Positions 26,312-36,072 are shown, numbered from the stretch's first letter. The stretch is DNA of 64,000 nt from Xanthomonas massiliensis (GCF_900018785.1 NZ_FCOY01000007.1:124001-188000); one strand, 5' to 3'. A program made the numbers and translations. The notes: generated by a model from the letters alone, not told the origin.

Positions 26312-29245
26312 ATGAATTGCAGGACCAACAAACTGCGCGATGCCGTCGTGCTCGCGCTGATCGCCGGCACCGCTGCCGGCGCCGCGCAGGCGCAGGACAG
26401 CGCTTCCCAGCCCACCAACCTCGACCGCATCGAAGTCACCGGTTCGCGCATCCGCTCGGTCGACGTCGAGACCGCGCAGCCGGTGTTCACCCTGAGCCAC
26501 GAGGACATCCAGCGCTCCGGCCTGACCAACGTCGGCGACATTCTGCAGAACCTGAGCATCAGCGGCACCCAGAACTTCAGCAAGGCCGCGGTACTGACGT
26601 CCAACCCGGAGCAGGGCGGGCAGTACGTCAACATCTACAACCTCGGCGAACAGCGCACCCTGGTGCTGGTCAACGGCAAGCGCTGGACGTCCACCCTCGC
26701 CGGCTACACCGACCTGTCCACGATCCCGACCTCGCTGATCGACCACATCGACATCCTGAAGGACGGCGCTTCGGCGATCTACGGTTCCGATGCCGTGGCC
26801 GGCGTGGTCAACATCATCCTGCGCAAGAACTTCGACGGCGTGGAAGCCTCCGTCCAGTACGGCCAGAACAGCCTGGGCGACGGCGCCAAGACCCAGTACT
26901 CGCTGACCATGGGCAGCACCGGCGAGCGCTCCTCGATCATCTTCGGCGCCAGCTATACCAACGAAGATCCGGTGTGGGCCAAGGACCGCGAACTGACTCG
27001 CTACACCTATGGCCCGAACCATGCCGAGGATGGCCTCTCCGGCACCGGCCCCTGGGGTCGCTTCACCGACCCGCGCGCCGAGGGCACTGCCGGCGCCGGC
27101 GTTTACAACAGCCGGGGCGTTTGGGTACCGAACAATTGGGTCATCAACCACACCGGCACGTGGGATGGCAACGGTGTCGGTGCCGACGCCACCGATCTTG
27201 GCAACTACCATACCCCTGTCGGCATCGACGACTACTACAATCCCACCCAGCAGATGATGCTGGCGCAGAAGACCACCAGCAAGTCGGTCTTCACCTCGGC
27301 CTCCTACGACGTCACCGACAACATCACGTGGAAGACCACGGCGATGTACACCGACCGCGAGTCGACCGCGCAGGTCGCCGGCTATCCGCTCACCTCCGGC
27401 TCCCAGCCGTCGTTCCCGGTCTACATCGACGGCGACAGCTACTACAACCCGATGCCGGGATACGACCTGACGTTCTACCGGCGCATGGTCGAGATGCCGC
27501 GCGTCACCCGCAACAACGCCAAGAGCCTGCACATCGACTCGTCGCTGGAAGGCAGCTTCAACGTCGGCGACCACGGCTGGAACTGGGACGCGGGCCTGAA
27601 CTACAACAAGTTCGAGGTCCACACGACCTCGACCGGCAACGTCAACCTGCTGGCGCTGCAGAAGGCCCTCGGCCCGTCGTTCCTCAACAGCGAGGGCGTC
27701 GTCCAGTGCGGCACCGCCGACAACCCGATCCCGCTGGGGACCAGCATGGGCCTGGGCCAGTGCACCCCGTTCAACATCCTGGGTGGCCCATCGGCCTCGA
27801 CCGCCGATGCGTTGGCCTACATCAGCACCCTCGGCCAGTCGTCGCTGCAATCGGTGACCAAGCAGGTCTTCGCCGACGTCACCGGCGGCCTGTTCGACAT
27901 GCCGGGCGATGCGGGTGAGTTCTCGTTCGCTGCCGGCGTCGAGCACCGCAAGGTGAACGGCTACGACTATCCCGACCAGATGAGCAGCGCCGGTTACACC
28001 ACCGACCTGGCCGGCTGGGCGACCAAGGGCAGCTACAACGTCAACGAGGCCTACCTGGAATTCATGATCCCGGTGCTGAAGGATCGCCCCTTCGCCAAGG
28101 AGCTCTCCTTCGACATCGCCGGCCGGTACTCGGACTACTCGAACTTCGGCAGCACCACCAACACCAAGTTCAGCCTGACCTGGAAGCCGTTCGACGACCT
28201 GCTGGTGCGTGGCACCTACGGCAAGGGCTTCCGCGCCCCGACCCTGGACGACACCTTCGGCGGTGGCACGCAGACCTTCGACTACTACACCGATCCCTGC
28301 GATGCCCAGTTCGGCTCGCGCGGCAACCCGGCGGTCGATGCCCGCTGCTCGGCCGAAGGCCTGGCTTCGGACTTCCGCCAGACCGACAGTGCCGGCAACC
28401 CGGTGACCGCACGTGACACCCAGGGCAACACCCCGTTCCAGGCCGGCGTCGGCAACGATTCGCTCAAGCCCGAGACCAGCCGTACCCGCACCATCGGCCT
28501 GGTCTACAGCCCGAGCTGGGCCGAGGGCCTGAACGTGTCGGTCGATTGGTACCGGATCTCCGTGTACAACATGATCACGGCGATCAGCGCGGACTACGTG
28601 CTGAACCAGTGCTACCTGGCCGGTTCGGCCCAGTACTGCGACCAGTACGCGCGTGATGCCACCTCCGGCCAGGTGGTGAGCCTGAGCCGCGGCAACGCCA
28701 ACCTGGGCCAGATGGAAACCGAGGGCTATAACGTCGGCGTGAACTACCGGCTGCCGGAATTCGGCGTCGGCCAGTTCACCTTCACGCTGGATGCCAACTA
28801 CCTGTCCAAGTTCCGCGAGCAGAGCACCTCCGACGCGGGCTGGAGCGACTACGCCGGTTACTGGAACTTCCCGCGCGTGCGTGGCACCTTCGGCGTGAAC
28901 TGGAAGAAGGGCGACCTGTCGGCGAGCTGGGACCTGCGCTACTACGGCGGTTTCCGCGACTACTGCTGGGATACCGACGTGGAGTGCAACGACCCGGGCT
29001 ACACCACCCCGAACGCGGGCTGGGGTGGCGGCGACGGCGCCAACAAGAAGGGAGCGATCACCTATCAGGACGTTTCGCTGACCTGGAACGCGCCCTGGAA
29101 CGGCACGGTCACCGTGGGCGCCCGCAACGTCTGGGACAAGAAGCCGCCGATCACCTACTCGCTCGACAACAACAGCTCGTCGTCGATCGACCCGATGCTG
29201 GACTACGATCGCTACGTGTTCATGCAGTACACCCAGCGCTTCTGA
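26312..29245 (+). CDS. Large TonB-dependent receptor
   Basis: This 977-residue outer-membrane transporter has a signal peptide (1-27, ending AGAAQAQ), a TonB-box-like segment LDRIEVTGSRIR (about 36-47), a plug domain (about 55-180, with VLVNGKRW, ILKDGASAIYGSDAVAGVVNIIL), and a 22-strand-type barrel ending in QYTQRF with C-terminal Phe. The GSRIR motif and large size place it with the xanthomonad receptors for plant or complex-carbohydrate and other big ligands; the exact ligand is not visible. GGAGAG precedes the ATG. A strong terminator follows. The upstream exported protein shares its terminal strand motif. Confidence 0.95.
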   Translation: MNCRTNKLRDAVVLALIAGTAAGAAQAQDSASQPTNLDRIEVTGSRIRSVDVETAQPVFTLSHEDIQRSGLTNVGDILQNLSISGTQNFSKAAVLTSNPEQGGQYVNIYNLGEQRTLVLVNGKRWTSTLAGYTDLSTIPTSLIDHIDILKDGASAIYGSDAVAGVVNIILRKNFDGVEASVQYGQNSLGDGAKTQYSLTMGSTGERSSIIFGASYTNEDPVWAKDRELTRYTYGPNHAEDGLSGTGPWGRFTDPRAEGTAGAGVYNSRGVWVPNNWVINHTGTWDGNGVGADATDLGNYHTPVGIDDYYNPTQQMMLAQKTTSKSVFTSASYDVTDNITWKTTAMYTDRESTAQVAGYPLTSGSQPSFPVYIDGDSYYNPMPGYDLTFYRRMVEMPRVTRNNAKSLHIDSSLEGSFNVGDHGWNWDAGLNYNKFEVHTTSTGNVNLLALQKALGPSFLNSEGVVQCGTADNPIPLGTSMGLGQCTPFNILGGPSASTADALAYISTLGQSSLQSVTKQVFADVTGGLFDMPGDAGEFSFAAGVEHRKVNGYDYPDQMSSAGYTTDLAGWATKGSYNVNEAYLEFMIPVLKDRPFAKELSFDIAGRYSDYSNFGSTTNTKFSLTWKPFDDLLVRGTYGKGFRAPTLDDTFGGGTQTFDYYTDPCDAQFGSRGNPAVDARCSAEGLASDFRQTDSAGNPVTARDTQGNTPFQAGVGNDSLKPETSRTRTIGLVYSPSWAEGLNVSVDWYRISVYNMITAISADYVLNQCYLAGSAQYCDQYARDATSGQVVSLSRGNANLGQMETEGYNVGVNYRLPEFGVGQFTFTLDANYLSKFREQSTSDAGWSDYAGYWNFPRVRGTFGVNWKKGDLSASWDLRYYGGFRDYCWDTDVECNDPGYTTPNAGWGGGDGANKKGAITYQDVSLTWNAPWNGTVTVGARNVWDKKPPITYSLDNNSSSSIDPMLDYDRYVFMQYTQRF

Positions 29246-29269
29246 TCTAAGCAGTCACCGGCAATGCAG

Positions 29270-29301
29270 AGCGGCCCCGGAAACGGGGCCGCTTTCTTTT
29301 T
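29270..29301 (+). terminator. Rho-independent terminator after the TonB receptor
   Basis: A 10-bp perfect stem (AGCGGCCCCG, 29270-29279, with its complement at 29284-29293) around a GAAA tetraloop is followed by TTCTTTTT. It ends the receptor transcript. Confidence 0.93.
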
Positions 29302-29694
29302 GGGTCGCCCGCTTGTTGAGTGGTCCGCCTGATAGTCGGCTTGGCAAGCGCTCCAAGGAACCGGCGTAGGGACGCTTCTCCCGTACGGAGAAGCAGCCGG
29401 GCTCCCCGCGGCTCGATCGAAGCATCGATGGCCGTCTGCCGCGGCCGTTTGGCGTGAAACCGGCAACGATTCGCTGAACGGCCCTCGCCTCGCGCAGGAC
29501 TGGCGACGCCATCGAGCCGCTGGCAAGGCATTGTTCCGGCACCGGACATCGGCACGCCACACCCGTGCACGACGATCGTCCAGGTTCGGCACATTGACCA
29601 CCCGGCGCGGCCGCGTCCGGGCCTTGCAGCATCTGCCAGGCGACGGCCTGACGAGTGAAGCCTCGGTTGCCGCCCCATCGGCAACGCGGTGCGG
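29302..29694. other. Intergenic region without a visible gene
   Basis: Nearly 400 bases lie between the receptor terminator and the end of the TetR gene. Base composition is less biased than in the flanking genes, and the open frames give Arg/Pro/Ala-rich translations that match nothing. I see no repeat, promoter pair or RNA fold that I can support. Confidence 0.5.
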
Positions 29695-30327
29695 TTACGC
29701 CGGGATCAGCGTCGCGATGACGTGCTCGACATAGGCCTCGAAATCGTCGCGGTCCTGCTTGGGATGCTCGAACTGCTGGGCCAGCTGCAGGAAACCGACA
29801 TAGGCCGCGTAGGCCAGGCGGGCGCGGTGGCGCGCGTCGGTCGAGCTGAGCCCCGCCTGGCGGAAGGCGACGACCAGGTAGTCCATGCGGCTCTTGGAGA
29901 CCCGGTCGATCACCGGGCCCACGGCAGGATGGTCCAGCGCCTTGAGCAGCTCGCTGTAGATCACGTGCGGCTTGACCTCGTGCGCGACGACCTGGAACAG
30001 CGCGCGCAGGCGCTGGCGCGGATCGGGCACGTCGGCCAGCGAGCCGAACACGTTTTCCTGCTCGAACTGTTCCCACTTCTCCAGCGCCGCCTGCAGCAGC
30101 GCGTCGCGCGAAGGGAAGTGCCAGTAGAAGCTGCCCTTGGTCACGCCCAGTCGCCGCGCCAGCGGCTCCACCGCCACCGCTCCCACGCCCTGCTCGGCGA
30201 TCAGGTCCAGCGCCGCCTGGGCCCAGTCGTCGGCGCTCAGCCGATGGGTCCGGGAAGATGCAGTGGAACCGGTTTCACCCGGCCGTACAGGCGCAGTCGT
30301 CGCCTGGGAATTGTCGGTATCTGCCAT
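29695..30327 (-). CDS. TetR-family transcriptional regulator
   Basis: This 210-residue repressor has a disordered N-terminal extension (about 1-28), a TetR helix-turn-helix (about 30-78, with GVGAVAVEPLARRLGVTKGSFYWHF) and an all-helical ligand domain. It diverges from an alpha/beta hydrolase-FadE-DUF4442 run, so it probably senses an acyl-CoA or fatty acid and represses that operon and itself. CCATAC motifs in the intergenic DNA and a 22-base palindrome over the operon promoter are candidate binding sites. Effector and regulon are inferred. Confidence 0.9.
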   Translation of the reverse strand: MADTDNSQATTAPVRPGETGSTASSRTHRLSADDWAQAALDLIAEQGVGAVAVEPLARRLGVTKGSFYWHFPSRDALLQAALEKWEQFEQENVFGSLADVPDPRQRLRALFQVVAHEVKPHVIYSELLKALDHPAVGPVIDRVSKSRMDYLVVAFRQAGLSSTDARHRARLAYAAYVGFLQLAQQFEHPKQDRDDFEAYVEHVIATLIPA

Positions 30328-30433
30328 CGGGGGATTTAACCATACGGCAGCGTTGGTTGCAGTATGTCGGTGAAGCCTAAGGTCTGATCGGCAAGCCCGG
30401 GCGGGCGGGCCCTCTTCTCCATACCCAGCAGTA

Positions 30434-30474
30434 TTGACTTTGCCGGGGCGCCGACCATACCATTGGGTATGGTC
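30434..30474 (+). promoter_or_regulatory. Promoter with overlapping palindromic operator (probable TetR site)
   Basis: TTGACT (30434-30439), an 18-base spacer and TACCAT (30458-30463) form a promoter that would start close to the ATG at 30469. Over the -10 and start codon lies a perfect inverted repeat: GACCATACC (30453-30461), four bases, GGTATGGTC (30466-30474). Further CCATAC copies are at 30340-30345 (near tetR) and 30419-30424. Repressor binding would block the polymerase. The element is observed; assignment to the divergent TetR is inferred. Confidence 0.65.
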
Positions 30475-31386
30475 ACCCCGACTCTCTCGCTGCCGGACAT
30501 CCGGCCGCTGCGCCTGTGCGGCGGCGGCGGGCTGGCGCTGGCTGCCACGCAGATCGGGACGGATCGCCGCGGCACGGTGGTCATGGCCCATGGCTTCGGC
30601 CAGACGCGCCACGCCTGGACCGGCACCGGCCTGGCGCTGGCCGGTGCCGGTTACCGCGCCGTGGCCTATGACGCGCGCGGCCACGGCGAATCCGCCCGCA
30701 ATCCGGCAGGCACCGCCTACGACGGCCAGCAGTTCACCGACGACCTCATCGTCGTGGCCGGCGAGCAGCCGCGGCCACCGGCGCTGGTGGCCGCCTCCAT
30801 GGGCGGGCTGTTCGGCCTGCTTGCCGAGGCGCGCTGGCCCGGCCTGTTCTCGGCCCTGGTGCTGGTGGACATCACCCCGCGCTGGGATACCGCCGGGCTG
30901 GAGCGCATCCTGCGGTTCATGACCGCCCATCCGGCAGGATTCGATTCGCTCGAGCATGCTGCCGACGCCATCGCGGCCTACCTGCCGCACCGTCCGCGCA
31001 AGTCGGCCGGGGCATTGCAGGCGTTGCTGCATCGCGACGAGGCCGGCCGCTGGCAATGGCACTGGGACCCGCGTCTGGTCGAGGAACTGGCCCGCGACAG
31101 CGAGCGCCACCAGCACGCGCTGGCCGAGGCGGCACGCCAGGTCCGCTGCCCGATCCTGCTGGTTAGTGGCGGGCGCAGCGACTTGGTCACGCCGCAGACC
31201 GTCACCGAATTCCTCGCGCTGGCGCCACACGCCACCCACGTCGAACTGCCGCAGGCCACGCACATGGTGGCCGGCGACGACAACACCGCCTTTACCGCCA
31301 CTGTGCTGGATTACCTGGACGCTCTGCCCACGGCCCCCACCCGTGCAACGTCCGCCACCGAGTACGTCACCGGAGCCCATCCATGA
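30469..31386 (+). CDS. Alpha/beta hydrolase
   Basis: This 305-residue protein has the alpha/beta-hydrolase fold: oxyanion region VVMAHGFGQTRHAW, nucleophile elbow AASMGG (Ser at about 108), acid region LVSGGRSDLVTP and base in LPQATHMVAGDD. The motifs resemble esterases, thioesterases and lipases of the fold-5 family. It shares ATGA with fadE downstream, so the two are translationally coupled, suggesting hydrolysis of a fatty ester or acyl-CoA feeding beta-oxidation. The ATG at 30469 is preferred to a TTG six bases upstream; the promoter position suggests a very short or absent leader. Confidence 0.88.
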   Translation: MVTPTLSLPDIRPLRLCGGGGLALAATQIGTDRRGTVVMAHGFGQTRHAWTGTGLALAGAGYRAVAYDARGHGESARNPAGTAYDGQQFTDDLIVVAGEQPRPPALVAASMGGLFGLLAEARWPGLFSALVLVDITPRWDTAGLERILRFMTAHPAGFDSLEHAADAIAAYLPHRPRKSAGALQALLHRDEAGRWQWHWDPRLVEELARDSERHQHALAEAARQVRCPILLVSGGRSDLVTPQTVTEFLALAPHATHVELPQATHMVAGDDNTAFTATVLDYLDALPTAPTRATSATEYVTGAHP

Positions 31387-33857
31387 GCATCGTCGTTCCC
31401 TTCCTCCTGATCCTGCTGGCGGGCGGCTTCGCCGCCTACCACCGCCTACGGCTCGCCGCGTGGACGGCCATCAGCGCCGTGCTGCTGGTGGCGTGCTGGC
31501 TGCTCGGGGCCAGCCATGGCGCCACGATCGTGGCGGCGGTGATCGTCGCGCTGGTCGCCGTGCCGGTGCTGCTGCCGTTCATCCGCAAGCCGCTGCTGAC
31601 CACGCCGCTGCTGGGCGTGTTCCGCAAGGTGCTGCCGCCGCTGTCGCAGACCGAGCGCATCGCCCTGGAGACCGGCTCGGTCGGCTTCGAGGGCGAGCTG
31701 TTCACCGGCGATCCGGACTGGCAGAAGCTGCTGGACTACCCCAAGCCGCAGCTCAGTGCCGAGGAGCAGGCCTTCCTCGACGGCCCGGTCGAGGAGCTGT
31801 GCAAGATGATCGACGACTGGGAGATCACCCACGTCCGTGCCGACCTGCCGCCGCAGGTGTGGGACTTCATCAAGAAGAACAAGTTCTTCGGCATGATCAT
31901 CCCGAAGGAATACGGCGGCCTGGGCTTCTCCGCGCTGGCCCACCACAAGGTGATCCAGAAGATCGCCTCGATCTCCAGCGTGGTCAGCTCCACCGTCGGC
32001 GTGCCCAATTCGCTCGGCCCGGGCGAGCTGCTGGTCCACTACGGCACCCGCGAGCAGAAGGACTACTACCTGCCGCGCCTGGCCGCCGGCCAGGAAGTGC
32101 CGTGCTTCGGCCTGACCGGCCCGTTCGCCGGCTCCGACGCCACCTCCATCCCCGACTACGGCATCGTCTGCAAGGGCGAGTGGAACGGCGCCAACGTGCT
32201 CGGCGTGCGCCTGACCTTCGACAAGCGCTACATCACCCTGGCGCCGGTGGCGACGATCATCGGCCTGGCCTTCCGCATGTACGACCCGGACGGCCTGCTC
32301 GGCGAGACCCGCGACATCGGCATCACCCTGGCGCTGCTGCCGCGCGAGACCGCCGGCGTCGAAGTGGGCCGCCGCCATTTCCCGCTCAACTCGCCGTTCC
32401 AGAACGGACCGGTGCGCGGCAAGGACGTGTTCATCCCGCTGAGCCAGCTGGTCGGCGGGCCCGACTGGGCCGGCAAGGGCTGGAACATGCTCAACGAGTG
32501 CCTGGCCGTGGGCCGCTCGATCACCCTGCCCTCCACCGCCAGCGGCGGCGCCAAGGCCGGCGCGGTGATCACCGGCGCCTATGCGCGCATCCGCAAGCAG
32601 TTCGGCATGTCGGTCGGCCGCTTCGAGGGCGTGGAAGAGGCGCTGGCACGCATCGGCGGCAAGGCCTACAAGATCAGCGCGCTGTCGCAGGCCACCGCCG
32701 CGGCGGTGGACCGCGGCGACGTGCCGTCGGTGCCCTCGGCCATCGCCAAGTACCACTGCACTTCGATGAGCCGCGAATGCATCGCCGACGTGATGGACAT
32801 CATCGGCGGCAAGGGCATCATCCTGGGGCCGCGCAACTTCGCCGGCCGCAGCTGGCAGGCCTCGCCGATCGCGATCACGGTCGAGGGCGCCAACATCATG
32901 ACCCGCAGCCTGCTGATCTTCGGCCAGGGCGCGATCCTGTGCCACCCGTGGGTGCTGCAGGAAATGAAGGCGGCGCAGGACCCGGATCGCCGCGCCGGCA
33001 TCGAGGCCTTCGATCGGAGCCTGTTCGGCCACATCCGCTTCGGCATCTCCAACGCGGTGCGCTCGTTCTGGTTCGGCATCACCGCCGCCAAGTTCGGCGC
33101 GGCGCCGGGCGATGCCTACACCCGCCGCTACTTCCGCAAGCTCGACCGCTATTCGGCCAACCTGGCGCTGATGGCCGACGTGTCGATGCTGATGCTCGGC
33201 GGCAAGCTGAAGTTCAAGGAGTCCCTGTCCGGGCGCCTGGGCGACGTGCTCAGCCACGTCTACATGACCAGCGCGATGCTCAAGCGCTACCACGACGAGG
33301 GCGCGCCGGAAGTCGACAAGCCGCTGCTGGCCTGGGCCTTCCACGACAGCGTGCACAAGATCGAGGAGGCATTGTCGGCCGCGCTGCGCAACTTCCCGAT
33401 CCGTCCGGTCGGCTGGGCGCTGTGGGCGCTGATCTTCCCGTTCGGCCGCCGTGCCGAGGCTCCCGGCGATCGCCTCGGCCATCGCGTGGCCTCGCTGCTG
33501 ATGTCCACCAACGAAGCGCGCGACCGCCTGGCCCACGGCGTGTTCCTGACCCCGGGCGAGCACAACCCGGGCGGGCGCATCGCCAGCTACCTGGCCAAGG
33601 CGGTGGCCGCCGAGCCGGTGGAGCGCAAGCTGCTCAAGGCGATCAAGGCCGGCAGGATCCAGGCCCTGGAATTCGCCGGACAGCTGGAGGAAGCGGTGCG
33701 CGGCGGGGTGATCACCGCCGAGGAGCGCAGCCAGCTGGAGGAACTGCGCGAGATCACCCTGGACACGATCTCGGTGGACGATTTCGATACCGAGGAGCTG
33801 CGCTCGGCCGGCTACGTCCACCTGGAGCAGCACGAAACCGGCCGCGCCGCGGCCTGA
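31383..33857 (+). CDS. fadE: Acyl-CoA dehydrogenase, FadE type
   Basis: This 824-residue FAD enzyme catalyses the first step of fatty-acid beta-oxidation. It has two N-terminal hydrophobic helices (about 2-60), the acyl-CoA dehydrogenase core (about 120-520; IPKEYGGLGFSAL, FGLTGPFAGSD, and FGMSVGRFEGVEEALARIGG) and a C-terminal DUF1974 domain (about 530-810). Length equals E. coli FadE. It is coupled to the alpha/beta hydrolase by ATGA and followed by a DUF4442 gene. Control by the divergent TetR regulator is likely. Confidence 0.96.
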   Translation: MSIVVPFLLILLAGGFAAYHRLRLAAWTAISAVLLVACWLLGASHGATIVAAVIVALVAVPVLLPFIRKPLLTTPLLGVFRKVLPPLSQTERIALETGSVGFEGELFTGDPDWQKLLDYPKPQLSAEEQAFLDGPVEELCKMIDDWEITHVRADLPPQVWDFIKKNKFFGMIIPKEYGGLGFSALAHHKVIQKIASISSVVSSTVGVPNSLGPGELLVHYGTREQKDYYLPRLAAGQEVPCFGLTGPFAGSDATSIPDYGIVCKGEWNGANVLGVRLTFDKRYITLAPVATIIGLAFRMYDPDGLLGETRDIGITLALLPRETAGVEVGRRHFPLNSPFQNGPVRGKDVFIPLSQLVGGPDWAGKGWNMLNECLAVGRSITLPSTASGGAKAGAVITGAYARIRKQFGMSVGRFEGVEEALARIGGKAYKISALSQATAAAVDRGDVPSVPSAIAKYHCTSMSRECIADVMDIIGGKGIILGPRNFAGRSWQASPIAITVEGANIMTRSLLIFGQGAILCHPWVLQEMKAAQDPDRRAGIEAFDRSLFGHIRFGISNAVRSFWFGITAAKFGAAPGDAYTRRYFRKLDRYSANLALMADVSMLMLGGKLKFKESLSGRLGDVLSHVYMTSAMLKRYHDEGAPEVDKPLLAWAFHDSVHKIEEALSAALRNFPIRPVGWALWALIFPFGRRAEAPGDRLGHRVASLLMSTNEARDRLAHGVFLTPGEHNPGGRIASYLAKAVAAEPVERKLLKAIKAGRIQALEFAGQLEEAVRGGVITAEERSQLEELREITLDTISVDDFDTEELRSAGYVHLEQHETGRAAA

Positions 33858-33881
33858 TTCCAGCCCGCCCCGGCTTCACCC

Positions 33882-33909
33882 ACGACGGCGGACCCAGGTC
33901 CGCCGTCGT
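33882..33909. repeat. Perfect 12-bp hairpin between fadE and the DUF4442 gene
   Basis: ACGACGGCGGAC (33882-33893), a CCAG loop, then its exact complement (33898-33909). There is no T-run, so it is more likely a 3'-end stabiliser or partial attenuator within the operon than a full terminator. Confidence 0.6.
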
Positions 33910-33930
33910 CCGTTGCAAGGAGCCTGCACG

Positions 33931-34407
33931 ATGGCCTCGCGCCTGCTGGACCTGTATCGCCGCATCTCGCCATGGCCGGCAGGGCACTGGCTGTTCTCGC
34001 GCCTGGTATGCCTGAAGGCGCCCTACTTCGCCTCGATCGCCCCGACCATCACCTGCCTGCAGCCCGCTCGCTGCGAGGCGCGCATGGCCCATCGCCGGCG
34101 CGTCGCCAACCATCTCGGCACCGTGCACGCGATCGCCCTGTGCAACCTGGCCGAGCTGGTGGCCGGGGTGATGGTGGACGCCTCGCTGCCGGCCGGCATG
34201 CGCTGGATCCCCAAGGGCATGCAGGTGCGCTACCTGAAGAAGGCGGTCGGTACCCTGCAGGCGGTGGCCACGCCGCAGTCGCAGCTGCGTCAGGCCGACG
34301 CCGGCTACGACCTGCCGGTGCAGGTGGTGGTCCGCGATCCAACCGGCGAGGCGGTGTTCACCGCCACCATCGACATCTGGATGTCGCCGCGCCCGGCCAA
34401 GCCATGA
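33931..34407 (+). CDS. DUF4442 hotdog-fold protein, putative acyl-CoA thioesterase
   Basis: This 158-residue protein belongs to the DUF4442 group of hotdog-fold thioesterase-like proteins. Seen are the RRVANHLGTVHAIALCNLAELVAGVM segment (His/Asn and the long central helix) and a beta-sheet core ending VFTATIDIWMSP. The ATG at 33931 has AAGGAG eight bases upstream. Being behind fadE it may remove or recycle acyl-CoA intermediates; no biochemical proof is visible. Confidence 0.85.
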   Translation: MASRLLDLYRRISPWPAGHWLFSRLVCLKAPYFASIAPTITCLQPARCEARMAHRRRVANHLGTVHAIALCNLAELVAGVMVDASLPAGMRWIPKGMQVRYLKKAVGTLQAVATPQSQLRQADAGYDLPVQVVVRDPTGEAVFTATIDIWMSPRPAKP

Positions 34408-34794
34408 CGGCGGCCACGCCTGCGGCGAGAGGCCGGGCCGCCAGGCGCGAGCCGTGCGGCGGCAGCGCGACGACGCCGGACCGGTGAACGCGGGAAGCGA
34501 CCGGACAGCGCCCAAACCGGGGCAGCGCGGTCCCGCCATCCGTCGCCCCCCGGTCGACGAGATGGCATCGGCCTTGCCGGACACGGTCCTGTCGCCGACG
34601 CTCCCCAGGATCGGCGATTGCCCGTGCGGCATGGGTGGCCCATTCCATCCACATCGCATGCCGCCAAGTCCGCGGCCGCCGGGTCATGCCACAGCCGCGG
34701 CCAGCCCAGCGCCCAGCCGTCACATGCGCCCTTGCCTCACCGGCACTGCGCCCCCTGACCGCGGGATGCCGCGCCACGGACCGCGGCTGGCGAA
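34408..34794. other. Intergenic region without a visible gene
   Basis: This is about 390 bases between two convergent genes (DUF4442 and the nucleotide-transporter-like gene). Frames are open by GC richness only, with no family match, no clear ribosome-binding site and no T-tailed hairpin. Confidence 0.5.
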
Positions 34795-36072
34795 TCAGGA
34801 ACGCTCCGTCAGCCGCGCCAGGCGCCAGCCGATCCAGCCCGAGGTCGCCGCGGCCAGGCCCGCCAGCAGGGCGAAGCCGGGCACGCCCATGCCGAGTGCG
34901 CGCAGGCCGTTCATCGACGTGGCCACCACCACGTCCCCGGCGCGCCAGACCGCCGTGTCCACCGCGTTCTTGCCCTGGTAGCGCAGCTCGCGCGGCACCC
35001 GCGTATACAGGCTCTCGCGCGCCGGGCCGACCATGCCGTAGGACAGCGAGCGGGTCACGATCAGCGCCAGCACCGCCCACGGGAACACCCACAGCACCGG
35101 CACGAACGGCGTGGCCGACATCGCCGTGGCCAGCAGCACCGCCACGCTGGCCACCGCCCAGGCACCGATCGGCGCGGACGCGCCCCAGCGCACCAGCAAC
35201 CAGCGGGTGACGGTCAGCTGCACGATGATCTGGGTGATGTTGGTCACCGCGTCCACGCGCGCGGCGAAGCGCGTGCGCGCCACCGCGTCGGCCACGAAGG
35301 TCGCGTGCGAGTAGTCGGTCATCAGCACGTAGCCGACCGTGCCGATGCAGTCGCCCAGCAGCATCAGCAGCGCCATGTTGCGGATGAAGGGCTGGGTGAA
35401 GACCTGCTTGAGTCCGTCGAACATGCCGCCGCCGACCGCGGCGGCGTTGCCGGCCTCGTGGCGGCGGGCGCCGTAGCGATCGGCCCAGCGCCCCAGCCAC
35501 AGCACGCAGGCCAGCGCACCGAACAGCAGCAGCGCCGAGACCACCAGCAGCGGCGCCACGCCGATCACCCCGACCAGCTGCTCGGTCAGCAGCGGCCCGC
35601 ACACCGACCCGGCCACGCCGCCCAGGCCGATCACCGGATACAGGCGGCGGGCCTGCTCGTTGTCCCAGATATCGGCCATGAAGCTCCAGAACACCGACAC
35701 CACGAACAGGTTGAAGGTGCTCACCCACACGAAGAACACGATGCCCAGCGCACGCGGGCTGAGCAGGCCGGAGCTGGTGAACAGCGGCACGAAGCCGACC
35801 AGGCAGGCGGCGAAGAACACGTACACCGCCGGCACGAAGATCCGCCGCGGCCAGCGCACGGTCATCCAGCCGAACACCGGCGTCAGCACCAGCGTGGCCA
35901 CGAAGGTGCCCAGCCAGAACCAGGGCAGCTGGGTCGAGCCGACCGCCGCCGAGAGCTGCTCGCGCACCGGCCGGATCACGTAGTAGGACGCCAGCACGCA
36001 GAAGAAATAGAGGAACGAGAACACAACGGCGGTGCCTTCGCCGGTGTGCACCCTGCGCTGCTTGGCGTGCAT
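34795..36072 (-). CDS. MFS-like transporter related to NTP/NDP exchange carriers
   Basis: This 425-residue membrane protein has about 11-12 helices. The N-terminal AVVFSFLYFFCVLASYYVIRPVREQL and the FVWVSTFNLFVVSVFWSFMAD segment are typical of proteins annotated as ATP/ADP-translocase-like MFS carriers in free-living bacteria. Their substrate is usually not nucleotides and is unknown here. The ATG at 36072 is preferred to an upstream TTG at 36102. No operon partner is obvious; it is followed on the same strand only by a gene-free stretch. Confidence 0.82.
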   Translation of the reverse strand: MHAKQRRVHTGEGTAVVFSFLYFFCVLASYYVIRPVREQLSAAVGSTQLPWFWLGTFVATLVLTPVFGWMTVRWPRRIFVPAVYVFFAACLVGFVPLFTSSGLLSPRALGIVFFVWVSTFNLFVVSVFWSFMADIWDNEQARRLYPVIGLGGVAGSVCGPLLTEQLVGVIGVAPLLVVSALLLFGALACVLWLGRWADRYGARRHEAGNAAAVGGGMFDGLKQVFTQPFIRNMALLMLLGDCIGTVGYVLMTDYSHATFVADAVARTRFAARVDAVTNITQIIVQLTVTRWLLVRWGASAPIGAWAVASVAVLLATAMSATPFVPVLWVFPWAVLALIVTRSLSYGMVGPARESLYTRVPRELRYQGKNAVDTAVWRAGDVVVATSMNGLRALGMGVPGFALLAGLAAATSGWIGWRLARLTERS

